Assembly (NCBI GenBank): GCA_963775235.1
Contig: CAVZHY010000006.1
Location: 310,001-374,000 of the forward strand
Length of the DNA stretch: 64,000 bases
Reading direction: 5' to 3'
Source of the DNA: JBBDMC01 sp963775235
Lineage (GTDB): Bacteria > Pseudomonadota > Alphaproteobacteria > Rhizobiales > Kaistiaceae
Part shown: one piece after another, positions 37,169-46,292 of the stretch
How the letters are laid out: the number at the start of each line of letters is the position of its first letter
Numbering within the stretch: position 1 is the stretch's first letter
Notes under the pieces: generated by a model
Database searches by the model: none
What the model saw: only the letters and a program-made list of their open reading frames with translations
Told to the model about the DNA's origin: nothing
Made by a program: the position numbers and the translations under genes

Positions 37169-38376
37169 CCACTCCTCCACGATCCGGGGGCGGCAGGCCG
37201 TTCACCGTGTTCCTGGTGGCGGGCGAAGAATTGGGGGATGCACTCGGCGCCGAACTGATCGAGGCCCTCGCAGTCCGATTGGGGGGCCAGGCCGATTTCG
37301 TCGGCGTCGGCGGCGCGCGCATGATTGCCGCCGGGCTCAATCTCGTACTCCCGATGGCGGTGGACGGTGTACACGGCTATTCGGCGGTGATCGCACGGCT
37401 GCCGTCGCTCCTGCTCAACATACGAAAGACGGCGGCTGCGGTAGTGCGCGTGGCGCCGGACGTTCTCGTGCTGATCGATGCCCCGGCTTTCAACCTGAGG
37501 GTCGGCCGGATCGTGCGCAAGTCCAGGCCGGACATTACGATCGTCGACTATGTATCGCCGACGGTTTGGGCCTACGCGCCCTGGCGGGCACGGCGGATGG
37601 CGGCGTACGTCGACCAAGTCCTCGCGGTTCTGCCATTCGAACCCAGCGTCCATCGCGATCTCGGCGGTCCGCCGTGTACGTTCGTTGGACATCCCCTGCT
37701 CGAGCGGCTCGACGACCTGCGTCCCCGGCCAGGCGAAAGAACCGAGTTGGATGAAGTGCGCATGCCCGTGCTGCTGATCCTGCCGGGAAGCCGGCGGAGC
37801 GAGATCAAGCGGCTGATGGCGCCATTCGGCGAGACGTTGGCCCTGGTGCGAGAACGCTTCGGTGGGGTTGAGGCAATCCTGCCCGCGGTTCCCGCCATGG
37901 CAGAGGAAATAAGCGAGCGCGTTGGCGACTGGCCGGTCCTGCCCCGCATCGTGGTGGGCGAGGAGGCGAAGCTTGCTGCGTTCCGCCGCGCTCACGCCGC
38001 CCTTGCAGCTTCAGGGACGGTGACGCTGGAGCTGGCCTTATCCGGCGTGCCAATGGTCGTTGCTTATCGCGTGGAGCCATTGATCAGGCTGCTGCGGCCT
38101 TTGCTCAAGGTGGATTCCATCGTGCTGGCCAACATCGTTGCGGAGGCTAACGTGGTGCCGGAGTTCATCGGCCGCGACAGCGATCCGGAACGGCTGTGCG
38201 AAGCGCTGATGCCACTGCTGGAAGATTCCCGGGAGCGCAGGCGCCAACTCGCAGCCTTCGACCGGATCGAGGGGCTGATGGCGGTCAGCGGCGGCCCGCC
38301 CAGCAGGCGGGCGGCCGACGTGGTGGTCGAAACGGTGCGCCGGCGGCGCCTGCACGCGGCGCTGGAACGAGCCTGA
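37165..38376 (+). CDS. lpxB: Lipid-A-disaccharide synthase
   Basis: GT19 glycosyltransferase (403 residues) condensing lipid X with UDP-2,3-diacylglucosamine. Motifs are FLVAGEELGDALGAELIEAL at the N terminus, YVSPTVWAYAPWRARRM, FVGHPLLERLDDL and LILPGSRRSEIKRLM, then ASGTVTLELALSGVPMVVAY. It has a basic 12-residue N-terminal extension. The start overlaps lpxI (ATGA). It ends 8 bases from the convergent gltA stop. Confidence 0.95.
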   Translation: MTTPPRSGGGRPFTVFLVAGEELGDALGAELIEALAVRLGGQADFVGVGGARMIAAGLNLVLPMAVDGVHGYSAVIARLPSLLLNIRKTAAAVVRVAPDVLVLIDAPAFNLRVGRIVRKSRPDITIVDYVSPTVWAYAPWRARRMAAYVDQVLAVLPFEPSVHRDLGGPPCTFVGHPLLERLDDLRPRPGERTELDEVRMPVLLILPGSRRSEIKRLMAPFGETLALVRERFGGVEAILPAVPAMAEEISERVGDWPVLPRIVVGEEAKLAAFRRAHAALAASGTVTLELALSGVPMVVAYRVEPLIRLLRPLLKVDSIVLANIVAEANVVPEFIGRDSDPERLCEALMPLLEDSRERRRQLAAFDRIEGLMAVSGGPPSRRAADVVVETVRRRRLHAALERA

Positions 38377-38384
38377 GGCGACGG

Positions 38385-39710
38385 TCAGCGACGCTTCGAG
38401 ATCGGCACGTAGTCGCGGCGGGTGGCGCCGGTGTAGAGCTGGCGGGGCCGCCCGATCTTCTGCGATGGATCCTCGACCATCTCCTTCCACTGGGCGATCC
38501 AGCCGACGGTGCGGGCGACGGCGAAAAGAGCCGTGAACATGGTGGTGGGGAAGCCCAGCGCCTTGAGCGTGATGCCGGAATAGAAGTCGATATTCGGGTA
38601 AAGTTTCTTCTCGATGAAATACTCGTCGGTGAGTGCGATGCGTTCCAGTTCCATCGCCACTTCGAGAAGCGGGTCGTCCTGGATGCCCAGCTCAGACAGC
38701 ACCTCGTGGGTCGTCTTCTGCATGATCTTGGCCCGCGGGTCGTAGTGCTTGTAGACCCGGTGGCCGAAGCCCATCAGGCGGAAGGGATCGTTGCGATCCT
38801 TGGCGCGGGCGATGAATTCCGGAATCCGTTCGACGGTGCCGATCTCCTGCAGCATCGCGAGTGCCGCCTCGTTGGCGCCGCCGTGGGCCGGGCCCCACAG
38901 GCAGGCGATGCCGGCGGCGATGCAGGCAAACGGGTTGGCCCCCGATGAACCGGCCAGCCGTACCGTCGACGTCGAGGCGTTCTGCTCATGGTCGGCGTGC
39001 AGGATGAAAATGCGGTCCATGGCGCGCGACATCACCGGGTTGACCTTGTACTCCTCGCACGGCACCGCAAAGCACATGCGCAGGAAATTCGAGGCGTAGT
39101 CGAGGGCGTTCAGCGGGTAAACGAACGGCTGGCCGGCGTGATACTTGTAGGCCATCGCGGCGATCGTCGGCATCTTGGCGATCATCCTGAGCGAGGCGAC
39201 CATGCGCTGGCGCGGGTCGGTGATGTCGGTCGAGTCGTGATAGAAAGCCGACATCGCTCCGACGACGCCGCACATCACGGCCATCGGATGGGCATCCCGG
39301 CGGAAGCCGGTGAAAAACCGGTTCATCTGCTCGTGGACCATGGTGTGGTAAGTCACACGGTGGTCGAAATCCGCCTTCTGGGCCGGCGTCGGCAGCTCTC
39401 CGTAGAGCAGCAGGTAGCAGGTTTCGAGGAAATCGCCGTGCTCCGCAAGTTGCTCGATCGGGTAGCCGCGGTAGAGCAGGATGCCCTCGTCGCCGTCGAT
39501 ATAAGTGATCTTCGATTCGCAGGCGGCTGTAGAGGTGTAGCCCGGGTCGAAGGTGAAATGGCCGGTCTCGGCGTAAAGTGAACTGATATCGATCACGTCG
39601 GGGCCAACGGTGCCCTTTTGGATCGCGAAGTCCCAATTGTGATTGCCGATGGTCAGCCGGGCGCTGTCCTGCTTGGCCGTCTCTTTGTCCATCGTGCCAA
39701 CATCGGCCAT
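38385..39710 (-). CDS. gltA: Citrate synthase (type II)
   Basis: Entry enzyme of the TCA cycle (441 residues from the ATG at 39710). The catalytic His residues lie in WGPAHGGANEAAL and GFGHRVYKHYDPRAK, and the Asp region in KKLYPNIDFYSG. The N-terminal domain TVGPDVIDISSLY marks the hexameric Gram-negative form. An alternative ATG at 39725 adds five residues; the one at 39710 has AAAGG at better spacing. gltX lies upstream on the same strand, about 85-100 bases away. Confidence 0.95.
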   Translation of the reverse strand: MADVGTMDKETAKQDSARLTIGNHNWDFAIQKGTVGPDVIDISSLYAETGHFTFDPGYTSTAACESKITYIDGDEGILLYRGYPIEQLAEHGDFLETCYLLLYGELPTPAQKADFDHRVTYHTMVHEQMNRFFTGFRRDAHPMAVMCGVVGAMSAFYHDSTDITDPRQRMVASLRMIAKMPTIAAMAYKYHAGQPFVYPLNALDYASNFLRMCFAVPCEEYKVNPVMSRAMDRIFILHADHEQNASTSTVRLAGSSGANPFACIAAGIACLWGPAHGGANEAALAMLQEIGTVERIPEFIARAKDRNDPFRLMGFGHRVYKHYDPRAKIMQKTTHEVLSELGIQDDPLLEVAMELERIALTDEYFIEKKLYPNIDFYSGITLKALGFPTTMFTALFAVARTVGWIAQWKEMVEDPSQKIGRPRQLYTGATRRDYVPISKRR

Positions 39711-39809
39711 GGTGTTGCCTTTCATTCCCGCAATTGTTCAAGGAGATGTGGCGGGTATTCTATTTGCTGCGCCGCAACAAGTCCATGCGCCTGACCACGG
39801 CGGCGGCCC

Positions 39810-41234
39810 TCAATCGCCGGTGCGGTCCGCTATGCGGGCAAGGCTTTCCTCTCGACCGAGGATCGCCAGGACGTCGAATATCCCCGGCGACGCGGTCCGC
39901 CCGGTCAGCGCCGCCCGCAGCGGCTGCGCAACCTTTCCGAGCTTCAGCCCATCGGCCTCGGCGAAAGCCTTGACCGCGCTTTCGGTGCCTGCCGCCGTCC
40001 AATCGTCGATTGTCGCCAGCACAGGATCGAGGCGGGCGAGCAAGGCCCGGGCGGGGGCGTCGAGCAGGGCTGCCGCGTCGGCCTCGAGGGCGAGCGGTCG
40101 TTCTGCGACAGCGAAACGGGCACGGTCGATCAGCTCGACCAGGGTTTTGGCCCGTTCCTTGATGAGAGGCATCGCCGCCAACACGCGGGCGCGGCGAACT
40201 GTATCGAGCTTAGCGGCGAACTCGGCGCCGCCGGGCAGGTGAGGCAAGGCTTCGGTGAGCGTTGCCATCAACTCGGCGTCGCTCTTCTCGCGCAGGTAAT
40301 GGGCGTTCAGGCTCTCCAGCCTGGCGAAATCGATGCGGGCGGGAGCGCGCCCGATCGCGTCAATATCGAACCACGCGATCATGTCGGCGTCGGACATGAT
40401 CTCGTCGTCGCCGTGCGACCAGCCGAGACGGACGAGATAATTGCGCAGCGTCTCGGGCAGGTAGCCCATGGCGCGGTAGGCGTCGATGCCAAGCGCACCG
40501 TGGCGCTTGGACAGCTTGGCGCCGTCAGGGCCATGGATCAGTGGGATGTGCGCCATTACGGGCAACGGCCAGCCAAGCGCGTCGTAGATGATCTTCTGGC
40601 GGGCGGCATTGGTGAAATGGTCGTCGCCGCGGATGATGTGGGTGACGCCCATGTCGTGGTCATCGACGACGACGGCGTGCATGTAGGTCGGTGTGCCATC
40701 GGACCGCAGGATGATGAAATCGTCGAGATCGCCATTGGGGAAGGCGACGCGGCCCTGGACGCGGTCCTCGATGACGGTGTCACCGGCGATCGGCGACTTG
40801 ATGCGGACGACCGGTGCGATTCCGGCCGGTGCCTCAGCCGGGTCGCGGTCGCGCCAGCCGCCGTCATAGCGGGCAAAACGACCCTCGGCGCGGGCCTTGG
40901 CGCGTGCGTCGTTGAGCTCTTGCGCCGTGTCGTAGGCGCGATAGGCGGCGCCGGACGCCAGCAAATGTTCCGCGACCTCGCGGTGGCGCGCGGCGCGGGC
41001 GAACTGGTTGACGGGCTCGCCATCCCAGGCAAGTCCCAGCCACGTCAGCCCGTCGAGGATCGCGGCGACCGCGGCGTCGGTGGAGCGCTCGCGGTCGGTG
41101 TCCTCGATCCGGAGCAGCATCTTCCCGCCGGTGTGTCGGGCGTAGAGCCAGTTGTACAGCGCCGTACGGGCCCCGCCAATGTGCAGGTAGCCGGTCGGCG
41201 AGGGGGCAAAGCGGGTGACGACGGGAGTGGGCAT
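39810..41234 (-). CDS. gltX: Glutamate--tRNA ligase
   Basis: Class I synthetase (474 residues). The HIGH-type motif is FAPSPTGYLHIGGARTALYN at residues 9-28, and the KMSKS-type motif is in AKLSKRHGALGIDAY. The C-terminal helical anticodon domain is complete. Alphaproteobacteria often have two GltX proteins, and one may charge tRNA-Gln. Because a GlnRS gene lies nearby at 42.1 kb, that role may not be needed here. Confidence 0.95.
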   Translation of the reverse strand: MPTPVVTRFAPSPTGYLHIGGARTALYNWLYARHTGGKMLLRIEDTDRERSTDAAVAAILDGLTWLGLAWDGEPVNQFARAARHREVAEHLLASGAAYRAYDTAQELNDARAKARAEGRFARYDGGWRDRDPAEAPAGIAPVVRIKSPIAGDTVIEDRVQGRVAFPNGDLDDFIILRSDGTPTYMHAVVVDDHDMGVTHIIRGDDHFTNAARQKIIYDALGWPLPVMAHIPLIHGPDGAKLSKRHGALGIDAYRAMGYLPETLRNYLVRLGWSHGDDEIMSDADMIAWFDIDAIGRAPARIDFARLESLNAHYLREKSDAELMATLTEALPHLPGGAEFAAKLDTVRRARVLAAMPLIKERAKTLVELIDRARFAVAERPLALEADAAALLDAPARALLARLDPVLATIDDWTAAGTESAVKAFAEADGLKLGKVAQPLRAALTGRTASPGIFDVLAILGREESLARIADRTGD

Positions 41235-41364
41235 GGCGGATCACAGGTGGCTGGGTGCCGTGGCGGCGTGTAGCACGCATCGCCGCGCGACTCGAAGTGG
41301 ATTTATGGTCCATGGCGGCGTGGCGTTATGTTGCGGTATTGTGCGTCTGCCAGAGTGGTGTTAC

Positions 41365-41631
41365 ATGGGTGTCATGAAGACGATGACCCTTAAATTGCCT
41401 GACGGGTTGGCGGCCGAGATCGCGGCTGAATCGCGCCGGCGCGGTCTTTCCAAATCGGAGGTCGCGCGCGAACGCCTGGAGCGCGGCCGCCCGGCAGAGG
41501 GACAAGCCGGCAACCTGGACGACATATCCGACCTGATCGGGTCGGTTGTCGACGACCTGCCGGCCGACCTCAGCGCGCGCACGAATGAGTATTTGAGGAA
41601 GACCGGCTTTGGCCGCGACCGCGGTCGCTGA
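41365..41631 (+). CDS. Ribbon-helix-helix antitoxin-like protein
   Basis: An 88-residue protein whose first 40 residues look like a ribbon-helix-helix DNA-binding domain: a short strand MTLKLPDGL, then helices AAEIAAESRRRG and SKSEVARERLERG. The acidic tail DDISDLIGSVVDDLPADL would bind the partner. Its stop lies inside the beginning of the PIN-domain frame, the usual overlap of a toxin-antitoxin operon. Three in-frame ATG codons (41365, 41374, 41383) are possible starts. Confidence 0.75.
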   Translation: MGVMKTMTLKLPDGLAAEIAAESRRRGLSKSEVARERLERGRPAEGQAGNLDDISDLIGSVVDDLPADLSARTNEYLRKTGFGRDRGR

Positions 41632-42037
41632 CACCGGGTTCCTGGTCGCGCTTCTTCGCGAGCGCGACGTTTATTCCGATTGGGCTGTCACGAATCGCCG
41701 GTGAGTTCCCGAGGCCTTGGCACTGCTGCGAGCGGGTTCTCACCGAGGCATTTCATTTTCTCCCCAGGCACGCGGACCGACACTCGCTGGCGTTCCTGCA
41801 GCGCGGCGGCATAAAGGTGTCGTTTGAGCTCAGCCGGAACCAAGGAGAGGTGTTTGGGTTGATGAAAAAATACGCCGACGTGCCGATGAGTCTGGCGGAT
41901 GCGTGTGTCGTGAGAATGACGGAGGTCGTTCCGATCCGGTCGTGCTGACCACCGACGCGCACTTCCGTCGTTTACCGCCGGCACAGTCGTCAGGTCGTAC
42001 CGTGCGTGATGCCCGACTGATCGTGCCGGCTTGTTGA
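41609..42037 (+). pseudogene. PIN-domain toxin (VapC-like), two frame breaks
   Basis: Three consecutive frames together encode a PIN ribonuclease. ATAVADTGFLVALLRERDVY carries the first Asp. After a +1 break near 41700 come PRPWHCCERVLTEAFHFL and ADVPMSLADACVVRMTE, with further acidic residues. After a second break near 41932 comes DPVVLTTDAHF. All four acidic positions expected of the family seem to be kept, which suggests sequence errors, although real decay of a toxin would also be plausible. The first frame starts at a TTG overlapping the antitoxin gene. Confidence 0.7.
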
Positions 42038-42087
42038 CACGGCCGCCGCTGGTTGGCAGCAACGCGGGCGAAAGAGGGCCCTCTACA

Positions 42088-43779
42088 ATGACGAGTGCAG
42101 AAGCCCCGGCCCGCGAGGCCGGGCAGGACTTTATCCGCGACATCATCGCCGCCGACCGTGCAGCCGGACGGGTCGGCGAGGTCGTGACCAGGTTTCCGCC
42201 GGAGCCCAACGGGCACCTGCACATTGGCCACGCCAAATCGATCTGCCTCAACTTCGGCGTCGCGGCGGAATTCGGCGGCCGCTGCCACCTCAGATTCGAC
42301 GACACCAACCCGACCAAGGAGGAGCAGGCCTACATCGACGCGATCATGGGCGATGTCCGATGGCTCGGCTTCGATTGGGGAAGCCATCTCCACCACGCGT
42401 CCGACTACTTCGAACAGCTCTACGCCTGGGCCGAGCACCTCATCCGTGCCGGCAAGGCCTACGTCGACGACCAGTCGCAGGCCGACATGCGGGCCAACCG
42501 CGGCACGCTGACCGAGCCGGGTGTCGACAGTCCCTTCCGAAGCCGCGGCGTCGAGGAGAACCTCGACCTGTTCCGCCGCATGCGCGCCGGCGAATTCCCG
42601 AACGGCGCGCGGGTGCTGCGCGCCAGGATCGACATGACGGCCGGCAACATCAACCTCCGCGACCCGGTGCTCTACCGCATCCTCCATGCGACACACCCGC
42701 GCACGGGCAATGCCTGGTGCATCTATCCGAGCTACGATTTCGCCCATGGCCAGTCGGACGCGATCGAGGGGGTCACGCACTCGCTGTGCACGCTGGAATT
42801 CGCTGACCACCGGCCGCTCTACGACTGGCTGATCGAAAACCTGCCGGTGCCTTCGAGGCCGCGCCAGTACGAGTTCGCCCGGCTGAATCTCACGTACACG
42901 ATCCTGTCGAAGCGGGTGCTGACGCAACTGGTCCGGGACGGCCACGTGAAGGGATGGGACGATCCACGCATGCCGACGCTGGCCGGGCTGCGGCGCCGCG
43001 GCGTGCCGCCGGCGGCCATCCGTGACTTCATCGGCCGCATCGGCGTCGCCCGTGCCGACAGCGTGGTCGACGTTGGCATGCTGGAGGCCTCGATCCGGGA
43101 AGAATTGAACCGGACGGCCCTGCGCCGCATGGCTGTGGTGAAGCCGCTGAAGGTGGTGATCGAGAACTATCCGGAGCGTCAGGTGGAGGACCTGGAGGCG
43201 GTGAACAACCCGGAAGACGCGACCGCCGGCGCGCGCGCCGTGCGCTTCGGCCGCGAGATCTACATCGAGCGCGACGATTTCATGGAAGAGCCACCGAAGA
43301 AGTTCTTTCGCCTGTCGCCCGGTACCGAGGTGCGGCTGCGCTATGCCTACTTCGTACGCTGCCGCGAGGCGATCAAGGACGCGGCCGGCGACGTGGTTGA
43401 ATTGCGCTGCACGTACGACCCGGAGACACGCGGCGGAAACACGCCGCCCGATGGCCGCAAGGTCAAGGCAACGCTGCACTGGGTTGCCGCGGCGGATGCG
43501 GTGCCGGCCGAGGTGAGACTATACAATCCATTGTTTGCCCGGCCCGCTCCGGACGCAGGCAATTTTGCAGCCGAGCTCAACCCGGAGTCCATCGAGGTGC
43601 TGGGCGGTGCGCTGGTCGAACCAGCGGCAGTCGCAGCCGACGGACATGGGGCGGTGCAGTTCGAGCGGCTCGGTTACTTCTGCCACGATCCGGACTCCAC
43701 GCCGGATCGGCCGGTGTTCAACCGCACTGTCGGCCTCCGCGACACGTTCGCCAGGACGATGGCGGCGGGGAAGGCGTGA
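42088..43779 (+). CDS. glnS: Glutamine--tRNA ligase
   Basis: GlnRS (563 residues) charges tRNA-Gln directly. The HIGH motif is FPPEPNGHLHIGHAKSICLN, and TRFPPEPNG precedes it; the second class I motif is in YTILSKRVLTQLV. The beta-barrel anticodon domain follows. Many Alphaproteobacteria lack GlnRS and use GatCAB, so the gene may have been acquired by this lineage. The ATG at 42088 starts MTSAEAPAREAGQDF; upstream codons fall within the PIN gene. There are no frame breaks. Confidence 0.95.
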   Translation: MTSAEAPAREAGQDFIRDIIAADRAAGRVGEVVTRFPPEPNGHLHIGHAKSICLNFGVAAEFGGRCHLRFDDTNPTKEEQAYIDAIMGDVRWLGFDWGSHLHHASDYFEQLYAWAEHLIRAGKAYVDDQSQADMRANRGTLTEPGVDSPFRSRGVEENLDLFRRMRAGEFPNGARVLRARIDMTAGNINLRDPVLYRILHATHPRTGNAWCIYPSYDFAHGQSDAIEGVTHSLCTLEFADHRPLYDWLIENLPVPSRPRQYEFARLNLTYTILSKRVLTQLVRDGHVKGWDDPRMPTLAGLRRRGVPPAAIRDFIGRIGVARADSVVDVGMLEASIREELNRTALRRMAVVKPLKVVIENYPERQVEDLEAVNNPEDATAGARAVRFGREIYIERDDFMEEPPKKFFRLSPGTEVRLRYAYFVRCREAIKDAAGDVVELRCTYDPETRGGNTPPDGRKVKATLHWVAAADAVPAEVRLYNPLFARPAPDAGNFAAELNPESIEVLGGALVEPAAVAADGHGAVQFERLGYFCHDPDSTPDRPVFNRTVGLRDTFARTMAAGKA

Positions 43780-43811
43780 GCCTCGTCATCTGCTGAGCGA
43801 ATTCGCCTGAG

Positions 43812-43887
43812 GGTCGTCATTCCAACGAAAGTCGGAATCCATCGCGATCAATGGTGATGGGCCCCGGCTTTCGCCGGGGTGACGACG
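43812..43887. repeat. REP-like palindromic element
   Basis: Two linked palindromes lie between glnS and comEC: ATTCC...GGAAT around AACGAAAGTC at 43819-43838, and CCCCGGC-TTTC-GCCGGGG at 43862-43879. They are framed by GTCGTC and GACGAC. The layout (GTCATTCC, GGAATCC, GGGCCCCGGC, GGGGTGACGA) is that of dispersed extragenic elements common in Alphaproteobacteria. Its right edge contains an in-frame GTG of comEC, which I do not take as the real start. Confidence 0.65.
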
Positions 43888-43927
43888 CCGGACGACCTTG
43901 GTGTATGGTCCTCCTTGGGAGGAGGCC

Positions 43928-46127
43928 ATGGCGGGGCGGGGAGCGATCCATCGGTCGCGGAACGGCGGACACGCGAGGCGAGCCAACGTCGGTTTCGCGT
44001 TGAGGACGCCGGTCCGTTCGCGACCCTGGCGGCACGGGCCGCGGCTTTCCGGGCGCACATCGGGTTCACCTTCGAGCGCGAGATGGAGGCAGGCCAGGGC
44101 TTCCTGTGGCTGCCGGTCGCCTTCGGCATCGGCATCCTCGGCTACTTCGCCTTGCGGCAAGAGCCGTCCCTTGCGGCGCTTGGGCTTCTTACCGGAGGGC
44201 TGATCGTTGCGGCATGGCGGATGCGGCTGCGCATTGTCGCGTTTCGCGTGCTGGCGGTCGCGACGGCGGTCGCGGCCGGCCTCACCGCCGCCAAGGTGAG
44301 GACCGATGCGGTCGCCGCGCCGGTGCTTCCACGCGAGATGACGGCGAGGGTCAACGGCTGGATCGCCGGCATCCAGGAAGCGGCGAAGGGCGGGGTGCGG
44401 GTGATTGTGCGTGTGCACGACATCGAGGACGTCGAAGCCGCCGACACGCCCGCGACCGCGCGCATCACGATCCGCAGCAAGACCGACACGCTCGCGGTCG
44501 GCGAGCCTATCAACGTGCTCGCCGGCCTGACGCCGCCGAGCGGGCCGGTGATCCCAGGCAGCTACGATTTCGGACGGACGGCTTTCTATCAGCGGATCGG
44601 AGCATACGGCTTTGCCTACGGTGCCGCCGCGCTGGCGGACCTCGGGCCGGCGCCGCTCGGCGTTCGTCTCGGCGAGCCGCTGGCGCGGCTGCGCGAGGCG
44701 ATCGCAGGCGGATCGAGGCAGCGCTGCCTGGCGACGCCGGCCACATCGCGGTGGCACTCACCGTCGGCGAAACCGGCGGCATCTCCGAGCACACCCAGGA
44801 CGCGATGCGCGCCTCCGGCCTCGGCCACATCCTGGCGATCTCCGGCCTCCACATGGCGCTTGTCGCCGGGGCGTCGTTCTGGGTGATCCGGGCGCTGCTG
44901 GCGCTGTCGAGCGGGCTGGCGCTGGCGCGTCCGATCAAGAAATGGGCGGCGGCGGGAGCGCTTTTCGTTGCCGCCGCCTACCTCGGCCTTTCCGGCTCGG
45001 GCGTCGCCACCGAGCGCGCCTTCGTCATGATGGCGATCATGCTGACGGCCATCATGATCGACCGCCGGGCCATCACGCTGCGGAACGTGGCACTCGCCGC
45101 CTTCATTGTTCTGGCACTGGCGCCGGAGACCCTGACGACCGCGAGCTTTCAAATGTCGTTCGCGGCAACCGCCGCGCTGATTGCGGCCTACGAGGCGATC
45201 GCGGGCTGGCTCGACCGGCGGGAAGCGCGGGCCACTGCCAACGGCGCAGGCACTCGGCTAAGGCGGTACATGACCAGCCTGACGCTGACCTCGCTGATCG
45301 CCGGGCTGGCTACGGCCCCCTTCGCCGCCTTCCATTTCCATCGGGTGGCGCCACTGACCCTTGTCGCCAACCTCGGGGCGATGCCGGCGGTGGGGCTTGT
45401 CGTCATGCCGATGGCGCTTGCAGCGGTGCTGATGATGCCGCTGGGTCTGGAGGCGCTGCCGCTGACCGCCATGAAATGGGGTCTCGCATGGGTTACCTTC
45501 GTTGCCGACAAGACATCCGCCTGGTCCAGTGATCATGGCAGCCTGCCGATGGCGCCGGCCACGGCGCTGATGCTGGTCGTCGCCGGATTCCTGTGGCTGG
45601 TGCTGTGGCGCCAACGCTGGCGCCTCGCCGGGCTTGTGCCGATAGCGCTGGCGCTCCCGATCACTCTCGCCACGCCGCGGCCGGACCTGATCGTCAGCGA
45701 GGACGGTACCGTGGCGGTGGTTCGGGGAGCGGACGGTCATCTGAGCGTCCTCGGCGACAAGAAAGCAGACTTCGAGATCAGCGAGTGGCTGACCGCCGAC
45801 GCGGACCCCCGCGCGGCGGGCGCGGCGAGCCTTGCCGACGGGATAGCCTGCGACCCGTTGGGCTGCGTCGGCCGGCTGCCCGATGGCGGCGAGGTGGCGC
45901 TTGTGACGCGGAGTGACGCCTTTGCGGAAGACTGCGGGCGGTCTGCCGTCGTCATCTCGCGATTCGACGCCCCAGCAGGATGCGCGAACCATGCGCTGGT
46001 TATCGACGGCAAGGAATTGCACCGCTTCGGTGCGCATGCGCTCTATCGGGAAGGCAACCGGTTGCGGGTGCAGACGGCATATCCCTCCATCCGACGGCCG
46101 TTCATGCCGCCGGTCGCGGCAAATTAG
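43928..46127 (+). CDS. comEC: ComEC/Rec2 family DNA-uptake channel protein (two frame breaks)
   Basis: Polytopic protein (about 733 residues corrected) related to the ComEC DNA import channel. The N-terminal DUF4131 part has helices near FLWLPVAFGIGILGYFALRQ. The competence domain contains VGETGGISEHTQDAMRASGL and HILAISGLHMALVAGASFW, then multiple helices. A beta-lactamase-like domain is not obvious at the C terminus. The ATG at 43928 follows GGAGGAGG but is out of frame; one base in the G-rich run at 43931-43944 would restore it. A second break near 44708 joins LREAIAG to RIEAALPGDAGHIA. Confidence 0.88.
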
Positions 46128-46166
46128 CGCAAGCGTGACAGGATAGCTGGTCCGCTTGGTGCACTG

Positions 46167-46194
46167 TTGCGGTCGGGGTCATCCGTTCTACAAT
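46167..46194 (+). promoter_or_regulatory. Candidate promoter of the MFS gene
   Basis: TTGCGG at 46167-46172 and TACAAT at 46189-46194 are 16 bases apart, upstream of the exporter start at 46293. This predicts a leader of about 90 bases. The exporter therefore probably has its own transcript rather than depending on comEC. Confidence 0.45.
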
Positions 46195-46292
46195 GACGCA
46201 CGCTATTTCTCCCTCCGGCGCGCACAAAATAAGCCCTCAGACGTTGCCCACTGACGGCGGCCAGCCGCGTTTCGGTAACGTGCGGATATCCG

